Shown here piece by piece: positions 20,505 to 33,158 of a stretch of DNA of 64,000 nt. Each line of letters begins with the position of its first letter. The stretch's first letter is position 1. The notes beneath the pieces are model-generated. The model saw nothing but the letters and a program-made list of their open reading frames with translations, did no database searches and had not been told where the DNA came from. The DNA lies in contig NC_134775.1 in assembly GCF_050436995.1 (NCBI RefSeq), positions 10,363,170 through 10,427,169 on the forward strand, in the 5' to 3' direction. The translations under genes and the position numbers were made by a program. Origin of the DNA: Anticarsia gemmatalis. Lineage: Eukaryota; Arthropoda; Insecta; Lepidoptera; Erebidae.

Positions 20505-21513
20505 ATGAGTGTAAAAGCCGATGAGAGTCCATCAGTTAGCGGTGATGAAGTGTTGCGAGTCAGTGTGCGTGTACCTCCGTTTTAGCCAGAAGAGCCAGCG
20601 TTGTGGTTCGCACAAGTAGAGTCCCAGTTTGCCTTGTCTCGGATAACCACAGACGAGACTGAATTCTGTTATTTAGTTGCTCAGCTAGATCACCAAAACG
20701 CTGTAGAAGTGAAGGATGTGATCACTAATCCACCCGCAACCGACAAATATTTGAAATTGAAGACGGAGCTAATGAAACGTCATTCAGCTTCACAGGAGAG
20801 GCGTGTAATACAGCTTCTGACGCACGAGGAGCTCGGTGACAGGAAGCCATCACAGTTCTTGCGACACCTGTCGGGTTTGGTTGGCCCGTCTGTGCCCGCT
20901 GATTTTGGTCTAGCAGGTTACCGCAGAACATACAGACGGTTATACAGCCACGAGGATGGACCTCGATAAAGACAAGCTGGGTGATCTGGCCGATAAGGTC
21001 GTCCCACAATATAAACGCGCAAATATATGGCGCACAAATAGATGGCGCAACAGATCGCAGAGTTGGCAAGGCAAGTCGCTGCATTAACTAATAAGTTAAA
21101 TAACTCCGATCGTTCTCGCTCTAGGTCTAACTCAAAATCTCGCTCGAGAAGGTCACACTACCGCAGCCGTTCTAGACCGAAGCAGCCGCCACCCGATCAT
21201 CTACATTGCTTTTATCACTTTACGTATGGTAACAAGGCCCACAAATGCACACAGCCGTGTACCTACCGCGCGGGAAACTCCAAGGGCAGTCGGCAGTAGC
21301 GGCTCGCGACTGTCCCTCACTACCAGGCCGTCTGTTTGTCACCGATCGCAATAGTAAAATGCAGTTTTTAGTGGACACGGGATCAGATCTTTGCGATTTT
21401 CCGCGATTTGCAGTTAAGACGCCCTGTGTTAGGTCCAAGTTTGATCTTGTAGCGGCGAATAACACAGTTATACATACTTACGGACCTGCATTCTTACACT
21501 TGAACTTAACCTA
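20505..21513 (+). pseudogene. Gypsy2 gag and protease fragment
   Basis: Reading from ATG 20505, a TAG interrupts the frame near 20583 where related Gypsy gags have Trp (PPF-stop-PEEPALWFAQVESQF). The capsid-like part runs to about 20910 and then shifts frame. An Arg/Ser-rich stretch (21100-21180) is followed by a zinc-knuckle-like HCFYH...HKCTQPC. The protease begins near 21330 with FLVDTGSDL, a catalytic DTG motif, and stops at 21511-21513. Confidence 0.7.
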
Positions 21514-21769
21514 AGTTCAAGGCGGGATTTTACCTGGAATTTTACAGTCGCGGACGTTAACAAGGCCATCGGCCATTGGCGTAGATTTTCTGAGCCACTA
21601 TAATCTTTTAGTCGACTGCAAGATTATACCAGCGTTTGGTTGATAGTACCATATCCCTGTCTGTAGCTGCTATCTCTTCTGACATTTCGGAAGACATTGC
21701 CTTACTCAAAGCTGTCACTGGTCACTCACAATTCCAATCAATTCTTCGAGAGTTTCTACTCCTACGACA

Positions 21770-22380
21770 GTGATCAAAATCAGAATCTAAAAAATATTTT
21801 TGGGCAGATAGGGATACTGACGGTGGCATCACAGTATGTGCTTGCAAACTTGTTGTATGTAAAACAACATATAGGGAAATTTACAACAAATAGTGATAGG
21901 CACTATTATAACACTAGGAACAAACACAAATTGGTAGGTCCCCATCATCGTTTGCTTCCCAAGCGAGCCTCATGGATTTACCCCTGCTAAAATTCAAGGT
22001 TGCTGTTTAGAAACATCTCGTTAAGAAAGCCTATTACAGAATTGATAAGTATCTGAACGACAATAGTTCTTGGGAATAGTCGCTCGCTTGATTAGGATAA
22101 GGATTATTTGTAAATAGGGAACTTTGCTATAAACTGTATAAACACAGTAGCAGTCGGTCTAAATATTGTAAAATATGGGCAATTAATGATGCAAATAAGT
22201 GATATTGTGAACAACTTGCTGTTAATCATAAAACTGTCACTTTTCTTTTTTTTCTTCTATAATGTTCACAACCAATGTGCTCACTTGCTGCCCATATTCT
22301 TTTTGTCACATGTTAGTAGGTGCTCCCAATATACGGTATGATCAGAGACTAATAAATATCCTAGCCATATTCATATTCCA
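21770..22380 (+). mobile_element. CR1-like LINE 3' fragment (LINE-B family)
   Basis: Encodes only the RT C-terminus (FGQIGILTVASQYVLANLLY near 21790; NTRNKHKLVGP near 21915; YLNDNSSWE near 22060) plus a 3' UTR of about 300 bp. It is a strongly 5'-truncated, dead copy with a frameshift near 21965. Confidence 0.75.
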
Positions 22381-22383
22381 TAA

Positions 22384-23330
22384 TTGACGTTTAGTCTATA
22401 TCATTGCTTGTTGGCAGCACCTCACATGATCAATTATTGTATCAACCACATTGTAAAACTTTTGGCGATTGAAAAGAGTGGCCAAAACAAGGACGTTATT
22501 AAATATGAAATAACTGTTTCATCAAAAGAAAAGTTGCCGAAATCATTCGCATTTGCGAACATATTAAAAAATCAAAATATTATCAATATCCTTAGAGTTA
22601 AATATCTCAATCCATATCATGTACGATTAGAATTTGAAGATGCAGGTAATATGGAGAAGTTTTGCAAGTGTGAGGCCCTTATTTCGATGGGGTGGAGATT
22701 TACTAACGACCATGAAGTGAACTTTTTATATGTTATAAGAGAGGTTGGTTGGTATGGTTATAAGAGACGTCGACATGGATCTGGACGAGAGTAAAATATT
22801 CTAGAGCATCACTTGTCCAGATACGTTCGAATTGGTATCGGTGAAAAGACTTAACCTTAAACAAAGCGAGGGCTGGACACCAAGCGAAGCTATAAGAGTC
22901 TGTTTTAAGGGAAACTCTCTGCCAGATTTTGTTTACGTGGATGCGTTAAGACTCAGGGTTGAACCGTACCTTTTCCCGGTGACGCAATGTTCACGATGCT
23001 GGAGGTTAGGCCACAGTTTCAAAACTTGTCCGTTGTCCAAAATAATATGCCCAAAATGTGGTGGGTATCATGCAAATTGCGAGACAAGGAATTTTAGATG
23101 TACAAACTGTTCAGGAGGTCATATGGCTATTTCGAAAACGTGTCCTATGTTCCAAAAAGAAAAAAGACTGAGAGAGATCATGTCAGATAGGAACTGTACT
23201 TATAAGAAAGCATTAAATATTTAAAATGATTCCGGAAAGCCAGGCACCATTCGCTCTCATTCAGCTGAAAGATTCCCTACAAATGTAATTAAAAATATTA
23301 CAAGTACTTCGATCATAGCTACGCCGGAGA
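22384..23330 (+). pseudogene. I-like LINE ORF1 (gag-like) with zinc knuckles, partial
   Basis: 22430-22790 and 22832-23224 read as one gag-like ORF1 after a shift and a stop between 22755 and 22850. The second part carries three Cys/His knuckles: CSRCWRLGHSFKTCP, CPKCGGYHANC and CTNCSGGHMAISKTCP. This is the pattern of I- and R1-type ORF1 nucleic-acid-binding proteins. It is probably the ORF1 of the same kind of element as the I-like LINE at 50-54.8 kb. No endonuclease or RT follows, because an L2-like LINE begins at about 23335. Confidence 0.7.
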
Positions 23331-23334
23331 TAAT

Positions 23335-25897
23335 GTAAAGTGCTGGAATCTACAGGGTCTAGTTACACACATCAAATCATCATGGGCGATTTCATCACTG
23401 ATCTCCTTTCTACCCGCTCACCTCGTTCCTGTAAACTGCTTGAGATCGTCGAGTCCACCAACCATTACGTTCTACCCCTACATGCCACTCACCATAACAC
23501 TGATGGTGAAGATACCTGGCTGGACTTAATCCGCACGTCTGCTCCCTCCCTTGTCTCATCCTCTAGCCAATACCCAGCTCCTGGTTTCTCTCATCACGAC
23601 TTGATCTTCATGTCTTATACCCTAAAGCCTCCTAAATCCCGCCCAAAGGTTCTGTACAAGCGCTGTTTCGGCCGTATTGAATGTCGACAAATTAGGTACG
23701 GATGCCGCTAACCTTAACTGGGAGCAGCTAACAACAGCTTCCAACATTGACGACAAGATTTGTATTTTCAATAAAGCTGTTGTTGGGCTGTTTGATGTCC
23801 ACGCGCCGGTTAGGAAAGTTAGGCTCAAACGTCCACCCGCTCCCTGGATGTCCGAAGGCGTTCGTATGGCCATAAGACGAAGGGACAGGGCTTTTGCCAG
23901 GTTTCGCCGAGCCCGCTGCGACGAAAATTGGGTTAGGTTTAAGGCTGCAAGAAACCGATGCAATCAAACGCCGACATTTTCTCAATAATCTTTCCTTCTC
24001 CTCCCCTGTCGATATCTGGAGGTTTCTCGGAACCCTGGGTATTGGCAAATATCAGAGTAACGGCTTACATTGCACTGTTGGTTTGGATGATATAAATCGC
24101 CATTTCACTTCCACTACACCTATCGATCACCAAACCAAGTGCAATACTGTCCGTTCCAATTTAGAATTACCCCGCCCAAACCTTGAATCCTTCTCCTTTT
24201 CTCCAGTAACGCCGGAGGATATAAAATAGATAATCCTGTCCATTAAGTCGAATGCAGTAGGTGCCGATGACGTCAGTCGTCGGATAATTGTCACTGCTTT
24301 GGATCACTTGCTCTCAGCTATTTTCCATATTATTAATTTCTCCTTTACCGTCGGTTCCTTCCTTTCTCTGAGGCGCAAAGCCTACATTATCCCTTTACCT
24401 AAAATTCCAAATCCGTCGCTTCCAGCTCACTTCCGACCTATTTCCATTCTCCCTTTTCTTTCCAAAGTGCTCGAGGCCTGTGTGCACAAACAGTTAACAC
24501 AGTTTGTGTTCAACAATAACCTTCTCAGTCCATTTCAATCCGGGTTCAGACCAGGCCACAGCACTACGTCGGCACTCCTTAAAGTGACTGGCGATATTGG
24601 GGCGGGGATGGAGGATACTAGAGTCACTGTGATGGCTCTGGTAGACTTCTCAAACGCCTTCAATACCGTCAGTCATGATATCCTACTCTCTATCCTTTCT
24701 CATCTTAATATATCTTCCGGTGCAATAAAATGGTTTTCCTCATATCTTCAAGGACGCCAGCAATCAGTTCACTTCGGTGAATCCTCATCGAGCTGGCGTG
24801 AACTTGATTCTAGCGTCCCGCAAGGTGGCATTCTTTCTCCCTTATTGTTTTCTTTCTTTATTAATCTGGTTACCCAAAATCTTCAAGGAGCGTATCATCT
24901 GTACGCTGATGACTTGCAGCTTTATTCGCAAGGAACCGTGGACTCCATATCAACAGCGGTTGATGTCGTGAACGGTGACCTCGAACACATCAAGTCCTGG
25001 TCTGAGAAGTTCGGCTTAGCCGTTAAGCCTACCAAATGTCAGGCTATATTGGTAGGCAGTCACCGTAACATCAGCAGGCTTGGTCACGTTCACGTTTCAC
25101 CTATGTATAGTTTTTAATGGCTCGACTATTGAAACGACGTCTACTGTGCGAGATTTAGGGCTATACATTGACTCAACTTTAAGCTGGAAAACCCAAATAG
25201 CCAATGTTTGTCGCAGAGTCACCAGCACATTGCGGGCTCTATATCACCTCAAGAACATGCTGCCATCTAGGACGAAAGGGATGCTTGTACAGACTTTAAT
25301 TTTCCCTCTCATTGACTATGGTGACGTGTGTTACTTTGACTTGAATGCAGATCTCCTCAACAAACTCGATCGTCTTCTTAACAACTGCATTCGATTTATA
25401 TTCAATCTTCGCAAGTATGATCATGTATCTACTTATCGCTCTCAACTTAGGTGGCTACCAATTCGTGAGCGCCGTAATTTACGCGCTCTCACGACACTAT
25501 TCTCTTTCCTCACTTCTTCTTCTCCCCCAGCCTACCTAACTCCCTACTATCAATACTTGTGTGATAACCACAACCGTAATCTCCGCTCTTCAAGCAATCT
25601 CATTCTTCTCTGTCCATTCCACACTACTGGATTTATCAACTCTTGTTTCCCTGTCCAATCAGTTCTGTTATGGAATGCGCTCCCTCTTGAAATCAGGATG
25701 TCCACTAACCGTCTTACGTTCAAGAACAAAGTGCGGGATCTTTTGTTGAACAAAGTTGCAGAATCGTCACAATTATCTTAGTTTATATTTATATTTATTT
25801 ATTATTGTATATATCTCATATTTTATCGTATCTGTATGTATTTTTTATACATCATAAGTGATATTTATTATGTTTATGTACATATTATTTATGTATA
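23335..25897 (+). mobile_element. LINE-C2: 5'-truncated L2/CR1-group LINE
   Basis: The plus-strand copy starts inside the endonuclease and runs through RT to an AT-rich 3' UTR that ends at the solo LTR. It is the same family as LINE-C1 (29-50 kb), LINE-C3 (60.7 kb) and the fragment at 63.75 kb. Confidence 0.8.
23340..25781 (+). pseudogene. LINE-C2 endonuclease C-terminus and reverse transcriptase
   Basis: Blocks in order: endonuclease IIMGDF (23380) and FSHHDLI (23590); linker (23677-23960, 23970-24225) with frameshifts near 23670 and 23950 and a stop at about 24227; RT fingers RPISILPFLSKVLE (24440); motif A ALVDFSNAFNTV (24640); motif B VPQGGILSPLLF (24815); motif C YADDLQLYS (24900); a shift near 25105; and the C-terminal block RLLNNCIRFIFNLRKYDHVS...LWNALPLEIR to the stop at 25779-25781. 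RT motifs A-C are intact, so most damage is by frameshift. Confidence 0.8.
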
Positions 25898-26386
25898 TGT
25901 CGGGGCACGGTGTGTTGTGTGGGATTTGTATCGTGACAATCCACTTCTGATATCGAAGGCATATGGGGTATCTCGCTATCAGATTGGTCAGTCATGGCGA
26001 ATAGTCCAAAATACTAGCTCTACGCACTAGACTTAGCTCACTGGTGTATTTGTCCATTACAATGATCACATTACAAAGATAGACTAGGATTTAACCGACA
26101 GAAACGCGGTGAGTTCGGTACAACGTGGCAACGACCGTCTTCTCTTGAGTTCGAATGTTGAATCCTCTAACCACACTAACGTTCCAACCATCATACCTCT
26201 GAATGACAGCTGTCTATTGTCACATGCCAACTGTCATCTGCCTGTGTTGCCAACATTGTACCGACCACACCCAAGTGTAAACACTTGACGTTTCCGTTAC
26301 ATTAAATTATTTGTTAACAATCAAATCAAGCTAATTTTAATTAGATTCTTCGAAGATATAGCGCCTCGATGCTGGCGCTCCGACAT
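25898..26386 (+). repeat. Solo LTR (or MITE), copy 1, 489 bp
   Basis: It starts TGTCGGGGCACGG and ends GGCGCTCCGACA, so TG...CA with a 9-bp inverted terminus. TATA flanks both sides. The sequence matches 52769-53268 in the opposite orientation over its whole length. No internal region is present, which is why I call it a solo LTR. A MITE with 4-bp duplication is the alternative. Confidence 0.7.
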
Positions 26387-26392
26387 ATATAG

Positions 26393-28545
26393 GGTCTTCT
26401 CAAAATAGCTGGTGATATTTTGGGAGGTGATACTGCCCATGAATCTGATCACGAATCCGCAAAAAAAAATTTTTTTGGACAACTTATTGTTTTGCTTTTT
26501 TGTAGTGTGAGTGAGCGCTCGTGCACGAACACAGAAGCGGCTCGTTGTTACACGGCCGCCGCTTCTATGTGTGCGATCGCGACCGAGCGTTGTCAGCTGA
26601 CGCCGCGAGGGGCGGTGACTGCGCGCGGGACGTTCTTTCTTAGTAACAATAATAAATACAAATTGATACTGATTTCCCATAATACTTTCAGTCTTCGACT
26701 GGCTAGCAACTACGTGATTAACGTAACTGTCTAATTAAAGTAAATGTTAAATTACTTACCTACACAACGTGTAACACTTAAATCTAAATTAACGAAAGCA
26801 TAACTGGGAATCTTATTTACACACTAATAACTGTTAATTACGCAGGGGCATCAGGCACTACATACCTAATTTTATCTTTCTAACGTTTTACGACACTTTT
26901 TGCTTCCTCGTTCTGATTCACTTTCACGAACACACGAATTATTAACAAAAACAAAAACACGGCTCATTCACCAATTACCGTATCACACCGCGCACGCTCA
27001 TGATCACGCGCGACAATAACAAATCACAGTTCAGAAAGGTTTAGGAAATAACAGTAATAACAAGCTCACGCATTGACTACGACTATTGAAAGTCCCACCG
27101 GACGCGCGGACGTCCGAACGAAAGCGATCCTTAATAGGTACTAAGTTATGACAAACGTATGAAGCAAAATAAAATAAATAGACAGTTAGGGATGGACCCA
27201 AAAACTTAATTACATTTAATATTGATATTTATTTTTCATTAAAAACTTCAAATGAAACTATCTGGAGACTAATATTGAATGAGAAGGTATTATTAATGCA
27301 ATGTTAATATCAATTTGTCAAGTATAAAAACAATTAGTTTCTATTTTAATAAAGATAACAAATAGCAAACGTTGGTTCAGTATCGAAATCCTCGAATATT
27401 TTATACCTAGTATGGGTACCTATTATTACAACAATAAATCTGTGTCCTCTTGATTTGCGTGCAGCGTGTAAATTTTAAAGATAATCTCAGGTAGGTACAA
27501 ATAATACATTCAGTTGGTTTCTACTGATTTGATAATAAAGTAATGTTTTTTACCGATATTTCCACATTTGAATGTAAGCAATAGAAACAAACATCACTAG
27601 CGCGGCACGACAAGACAACTACAAAGCGCACCGTGCAACGCCGCCAAACGATCGGCTCTCTTTGTCGGTGTTTATGCTGTTGAATTTCGCCCTTTGTCGG
27701 CATGATTTAATATGCCATGTTTTTATTTTTAAAAATGGATACTACATTTAAATTAACCAGTTGGTAAGAATTCATTGTGCGTGTTGGTGGTGTCGTAAAA
27801 CCAAGTGCTTAATCCCGATATGTGAGTGTCAGTCAGTAAATTGAGTCAGCTGTTATCAGTAGCTAGACGATTTTCGTCCTTTTTTTTATTCTGTGAGTTT
27901 GTGTGTAGTGTCGCATGGTTGTTTGTTTGACGCATCTGTAACGAATCTCTGGCGATACGCCGTACGCTATTTAGGTAAGTAATGTAACAATTTAATTTGT
28001 TTGATTTCATAATTCATCAATCATTTGTGTATTGTCGTTCGTTAATCAGCCTGTTAACAGTAGGTAATTGAGATTCGTAGTTATGATTTCGTCAATTTAT
28101 GTGTATGTACTGTGGGATGGTAATCCTATGTTCGATGCAACTGTATTCAAACTCTCGCGATACGCTACGTTCTGTAGGTTAGTAATTTAACAATAACTTA
28201 AATGGCATAGTTACGTTAATCAGGTAGTTGCTAGCCAATCCAAGACTGAAAGTATTATGGGAAATCAGTATCAATTTGTATTTATTATTGTTACTAAGAC
28301 AGAACGTCACGCGCGCAGTCACCGCCCCTCGCGGCGTCAGCTGACAGCGCTCGGTCGCGGTCGCACACATAGAAGCGGCGGCCGTGTAACGACGAGCCGC
28401 TTCTGTGTTCGTGCACGAGCGCTCACTCACACTACAAAAAAGCAAAAAAAAAAGTTGTCCAAAAAAATTTTTTTTTTCGGATTCGTGATCAGATTCATGG
28501 GCAGTATCGCCTCCCAAAATATCACCAGCTATTATGAGAAGACCC
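26393..28545. mobile_element. 2.15-kb non-autonomous element with about 400-bp terminal inverted repeats
   Basis: The left arm (26393 to about 26775) and the right arm (about 28150-28545) are inverted copies, very similar, starting GGGTCTTCTCA and running through TAGCTGGTGATATTTTGGGAGG. TATATA abuts both ends (26387-26392, 28546-28551). The arms contain ORF-like stretches in several frames, but these are mirror images and not credible genes. The 1.4-kb interior has no coding sequence. The superfamily is unclear. Confidence 0.75.
27949..28200 (+). repeat. Internal direct duplication next to the right arm
   Basis: A block with CTGGCGATACGCCGTACG...AGGTAAGTAATGTAAC (27950-27992) recurs in diverged form at about 28155-28195 (CTCGCGATACGCTACG...AGGTTAGTAATTTAAC), about 205 bp apart. 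Confidence 0.5.
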
Positions 28546-28665
28546 TATATATATCTACACTCATACCGATCATTTATGTTATTATTTATTTGTACACTCT
28601 TTCTTAACTCACTTTCCTTCCTCTTTTAAACACCTTCGTAATTATCATATTTAAACTATATATAT

Positions 28666-29086
28666 GTTCCTGTAAAAGCCCGAGCTGTGGTAAATCCTTA
28701 GATTTTCCGGTAAAACCTAAGATTTACCAACTCTCAATGGTAAAAGTCCGAACAATTCTTTTATTTCGAACTTTTACCTCTATTCACTTGATGATGTCTA
28801 GATGTCGCCGGAGCCCCGCTTCGCGGGGCTCCTGCTTCTGGGTGGTTTAAAAAAAATAACCACGAGGGCTAACCGCCTTCTAACCTAACTTATCCATGTC
28901 GGTTTGCCCAACTTTGCTTAAACAACTTTATATACCGTAACATAGTTATAAAGAAGAAGTTTTGGTGAATAGTGGTAAAAGTTCGAAATAAAATAATTGT
29001 TCGGACTTTTACCATTGAGAGTTGGTAAATCTTAGGTGTTACCGGAAAATCTTAGGATTTACCACAGTTCGGGTTTTTACAGTAAC
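28666..29086. mobile_element. 421-bp MITE with about 115-bp inverted arms
   Basis: The ends read GTTCCTGTAAAAGCCCGAG and, inverted, GTTACTGTAAAAACCCGAA. The arms match to the ACTTTTACC motif at about 28777 and 28975. ATAT flanks both sides (28662-28665, 29087-29090). The middle holds a GC-rich hairpin, GGAGCCCCGC TTC GCGGGGCTCC-like, at 28810-28833. It sits in the 3' UTR of LINE-C1. Confidence 0.78.
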
Positions 29087-29110
29087 ATATACATTAAATA
29101 AATAGTATAA

Positions 29111-30674
29111 TTAATTGTGTAGCGAGAGGTAGTGTTCCTTGATAAGTTTTTTAAAGATGGGCATGGATTGAGCACGTCGTATTGATACTGGTAGTGCATT
29201 CCACAATCGCACAGCTTCTACAGAAAATGATTTATCGAGAAATCTTGTGGAATGCATCGGCATATTCAATCTTAAGTTATCTGATGATCGCAGTAGTCTA
29301 GAATGTGTGTCATGCAAGAAATCGAAACGTTCTTTAAGATATGGGGGTGCTAAGGGATTTAACAATACACTGTACAGAAGAGAGAGAATGTGAGCATTCC
29401 GGCGTGAACGTAGAGGTAACCACTTGAGCTTATGTCTGTATTCAGATAAATGATCATATTTGCGTAAACCAAATATGAATCTAATAAAGAAGTTTTGAAG
29501 TCGCTCAAGTTTACTCAGTTGGTTCTCGGTAAGATCAAGATAGCTGACATCGGCATAATCAAGAACGGGAAAAAGAAAGGATTGTACTAACGCAACTTTA
29601 GTCGTGATGGGAAGAAAATTACGCAGTGTGCGCAAAGATCCTGCCGAAGCGACTGACGTGTTGGATTTGAGGAACCCACGACATCTTCTTATCAATAAAG
29701 ATACCCAAATTCTTGACTTTGTCACTGTATCGAATATCAATACCGTCACAAGACACCGGGGGTATCAGTGATCATTCAATTTTTGAGACCATTCTCGAAC
29801 TGCCAACAACAATCACCTTGGTCTTATCCGTGTTGACCTTTAGCCCGTATGACCTACTCCAGTCGCAAATTCGCACCATGTCAGTGTTTACGGTGCGGAC
29901 AGCTTCCGTCAACCTATCTAGGGGAGCGTGGGAGTAAATTTGAAGATCATCTGCGTAGAGGTGGTAGGAAAAAGTTAGAAATTGAGTTGATAAAAACTGC
30001 GAAGAGTAGGGGAGATAAGACGCCGCTCTGCGGAATGCCAGCAAATGACGGGCACTATGCAGAGATCGTGTTTTCGATCCTGATTCGTTGCCGGCGCCCA
30101 AACAGGCAACTACGAAACCAGTCAACCGCTGTTGGAGATACGTTAAGAGAGCATAGTATCCCGAGAAGTATATCAAAGTCGACAGTGTTAAAAGCGTTGC
30201 TAAAGTCTAGCAATGCAAGCACTGTTAGATGACCACCTTCAATTGCTGACCTAATGTCTTCCGTAATATGAACCAGGGTTGTAGTGGTACAGTGACCGGG
30301 ACGGAAACCATACTGGAGTGGGTTAAGGAGTCGGTTTTCGGAAAGAAAGAAACTAAACTGATCATGAACGAGGCGTTCAAGAACTTTAGCGAGAAAAGGT
30401 AGGATAGAAATGGGCCGGTATTCAGAGAAAGATGAAAGGTTGCATTTTTTAAGGTAGAGGTGTGATTTGGGCATCTTTCCAGGCTGATGGAAAGATGCCA
30501 CTAGAGATAGAGGAATTGACATTGATATGACAGATGACAGGGAGTATTTCATCAAGGATAGGAAGAATCATATTACGGCTGACGCAATCGGTACCTATCG
30601 CATTCGAGGAAGTAGATAGGATGCTCTTCTTAACGTCACAAGCAGCAAATTGATGAAATTCAAATGGGAAGATC
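29111..30674 (-). pseudogene. LINE-C1 reverse transcriptase (3' half of ORF2)
   Basis: Read from 30674 down: SILSTSSNAIGTD linker, RPISILPFLAKVLERLVHDQ (about 30420), motif A LALLDFSNAFNTV (about 30200), a damaged stretch with loss of motif B near 30060, motif C YADDLQIYS (about 29935), then the C-terminal block FIRFIFGLRKYDHLSEYRHK and LWNALPVSIRRAQ to the stop at 29111. Frameshifts lie near 30470, 30070, 29770 and 29690. The 5' portion of the same ORF is at 47646-48827. Confidence 0.8.
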
Positions 30675-31408
30675 AAAATCAAAATCAAATCATTTATTCA
30701 TATAGGTCAAATGTTGACACTTATGATAGTCAATGATACAGAGAGTGAAATTACCGCCAGTTCGGAAGGTAGGGCCAATGAGAAGAGCTGGCAAGAAACT
30801 CCAGGCCACTCTTTTTAATCGCCAAATGATTTTAACAATATTTATGCTGGTATAAAACATTGATGATGTAAGTAGCTGCTACCTACCAACACTACCGAAC
30901 ACACTTTGGTCATAACATAAATGAAATCAATATATTAAGGTGCTAATAAACAAGATATAAATAGTATTGGAAGCATGATGGGAGCATCTACCCACATAAT
31001 AATATAAATGAAATCATAAGAGGCATTTCAAGAGCATACTGTGATAAAGGAAGTACAGTTAGTGAAACGTAGTTGCTTTAAAAAAAAATATGGCAGTCAC
31101 CACACCCAGGACGACCAGTCACCCCAAGCAGCACCCGTTCACGAGTATGACGCGTGGACCAGCCATCACCCCCCTCGCACATATTAGAGGGAAGGGGGTG
31201 ACCCGGCACACGACGCCGCCGCAAGCAATGACATTTTAGTGAGCATGACGAACCTTGGCATGGGAGCCCACCATTTCAATGAAAAACAAAAATGAATACC
31301 ACAGAGACTCGTGCAATACCTCTCTGTTACAGAGTTGAAATGACTGATTAATGTTTATACGATGCAAAGATGTATATATATCTCGATTTGTGTAGAACGC
31401 GTAACTAA

Positions 31409-33158
31409 CTAATCCCATGTTTTCTTATCCATTAAGTAATCGTCAACCTTATAATAACCCCTTTTAATAAGATGATCTTTAACAACTACTTTGAATTTTT
31501 GTTGGGGAAGATCCATAACACTGCTAGGGAGTTTGTTATACATCCGAACACCAAGACCTGCAAATGAGTTGTGTACTTTTTCCAATCTATTGCAGGGACC
31601 TACTAATTTGTGCTTATTTCTGGTATTAATGTTATGAATGTCACTATTCTTAGCAAACGAATTTATGTTTTGTTTGATGAACATCAAATTCGCAAAAATA
31701 TACTGTGATGCCACCGTCAGTATACCTATTTTCCCAAATACCTCCCGCAGAGAGTCCCGCGCTCCTAAGCCGTAAATAGCGCGAATTGCTCTTTTTTGAA
31801 TAACGAAAATTGTGTCTATATCAGCAGCTCTGCCCCAAAGTAGAATACCGTAGGACAAAACGCTGTGAAAATAACCAAAGTAAACCAGTCTTGCCGCATC
31901 TACACCAGCAAACTGTCTTACTTTTCTTATCGCATAGGCTGCGGAGCTGAGCCTGCCCGCGAGCTTTGTTATTTGGGTGCCCCATTGAAGCTTATTATCT
32001 AAGTCTACACCTAGGAAGGTTGCGGAGTTGACCATGTCTAACACCTCACCATTTAGAACTACATTCGTACCTAGATTCCTAGCGTTGGGCATGGTAAACC
32101 TAATGCATTTCGTTTTCTTAGAATTTAACAATAAATTGTTGGCTGTAAACCAATCGAGAACCTGTGTAAGAGCACCATTTACATCGTCAAAATCTGTTTT
32201 CTTACGATCTACTTTAAATATAAGCGACGTATCATCAGCAAATAGTACAATATCACACAGATCCTGCACCTGATGTGGCAAATCTTTAATATATACCAGA
32301 AAAAGAAAAGGACCAAGGATAGAGCCCTGCGGTACCCCTAAACTAACTGCAGATCCAGTGGATCTTGACCCATTGATATCTGTATACTGTACTCTCTCAG
32401 ACAAGTAGAATGCAAGTAGGTCAAGTGCCACATCCCCAATCCCATAGAATTTAAGTTTAAGAGTATTGTGGTCAACACAATCAAACGCTTTGGAGAGATC
32501 GCAGAATACCCCAATAGCATCCTGCGACGCTTCCCAAGCATCGAAAATATGCCTAATAAGTGTGACCCCTGCATCGATGGTAGATCGACCCTTTGTAAAG
32601 CCAAACTGTTTGCTGTGGAGTAAATTATACAAACTGAAATGGCTCTCTAATTGCTCTAATATAGCCCTTTCAAATATTTTGCTGAGAGCAGGCAAGATGG
32701 ATATTGGTCTAAAGTTACTGGGCTCACTTTTGCATCCGTTTTTAAACAAGGGAATTATCTTACTGTGCTTCATTAAATTAGGAAATACTCCTACATCTAC
32801 ACATCGATTAAAAGTTGCAGCTAAGTGAGGCGCTATCTCAGCGATAATACTCTCAAGTAACTTTACAGAAATTCCCCACAAGTCCGCTGTATTTTTTGAA
32901 TTAAGCGACTTGAATACTCTGATTACGTCAGAAGGATTTATATGCTTAAAATAAAATGAGACATTGCATTGACCCACATTGCTCCTAAATAATGATCCTG
33001 CTATAGCGGTAGAGGAATTTAAGGAACTAGTCGTAATGACTGGTATGTCAGAAAAATAATTGTTAAATGTTTGAGCTACGCCTAGGCTATCTGTAATAAC
33101 CCGATTGTTTACATTTAATTCGAAGTCGTGATCAGGTGGTGACGATCTTCCTGTTTCA
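31409..33158 (-). CDS. LINE-B1 reverse transcriptase, longest intact block
   Basis: An uninterrupted frame of more than 520 codons (first Met at 32977, open upstream to the Helitron boundary at 33158). It includes the fingers block NFRPISILPALSKIFE, a GFTKGRSTIDAG block, motif A FCDLSKAFDCVDH, motif B GVPQGSILGPFLFLVY, the catalytic FADDTSLIF (plus-strand 32220-32245), and the CR1-like C-terminus with YGILLWGRAADIDT and NTRNKHKLVG, ending KKTWD. No RNase H follows. It would prime reverse transcription on nicked target DNA. The copy lacks a continuous link to its endonuclease because of the Helitron and frameshifts. Confidence 0.88.

Larger units (their letters stand above)
20000..21650 (+). 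mobile_element. Gypsy2: 5' remnant of a Gypsy-type LTR retrotransposon
   Basis: A probable 391-bp LTR is followed by a primer site, a decayed gag and a protease fragment. RT, RNase H, integrase and the 3' LTR are absent. The remnant ends where a LINE-B-family fragment begins near 21770. The LTR limits are inferred from TG...CA and the primer site because there is no second copy. Confidence 0.65.

Noticed and set aside
26321..26734. Pair of 104-119 codon ORFs here and similar ones at 28179-28607
   Set aside because: They lie in the inverted arms of one element and read identically on opposite strands, which is expected from the repeat and not from genes.
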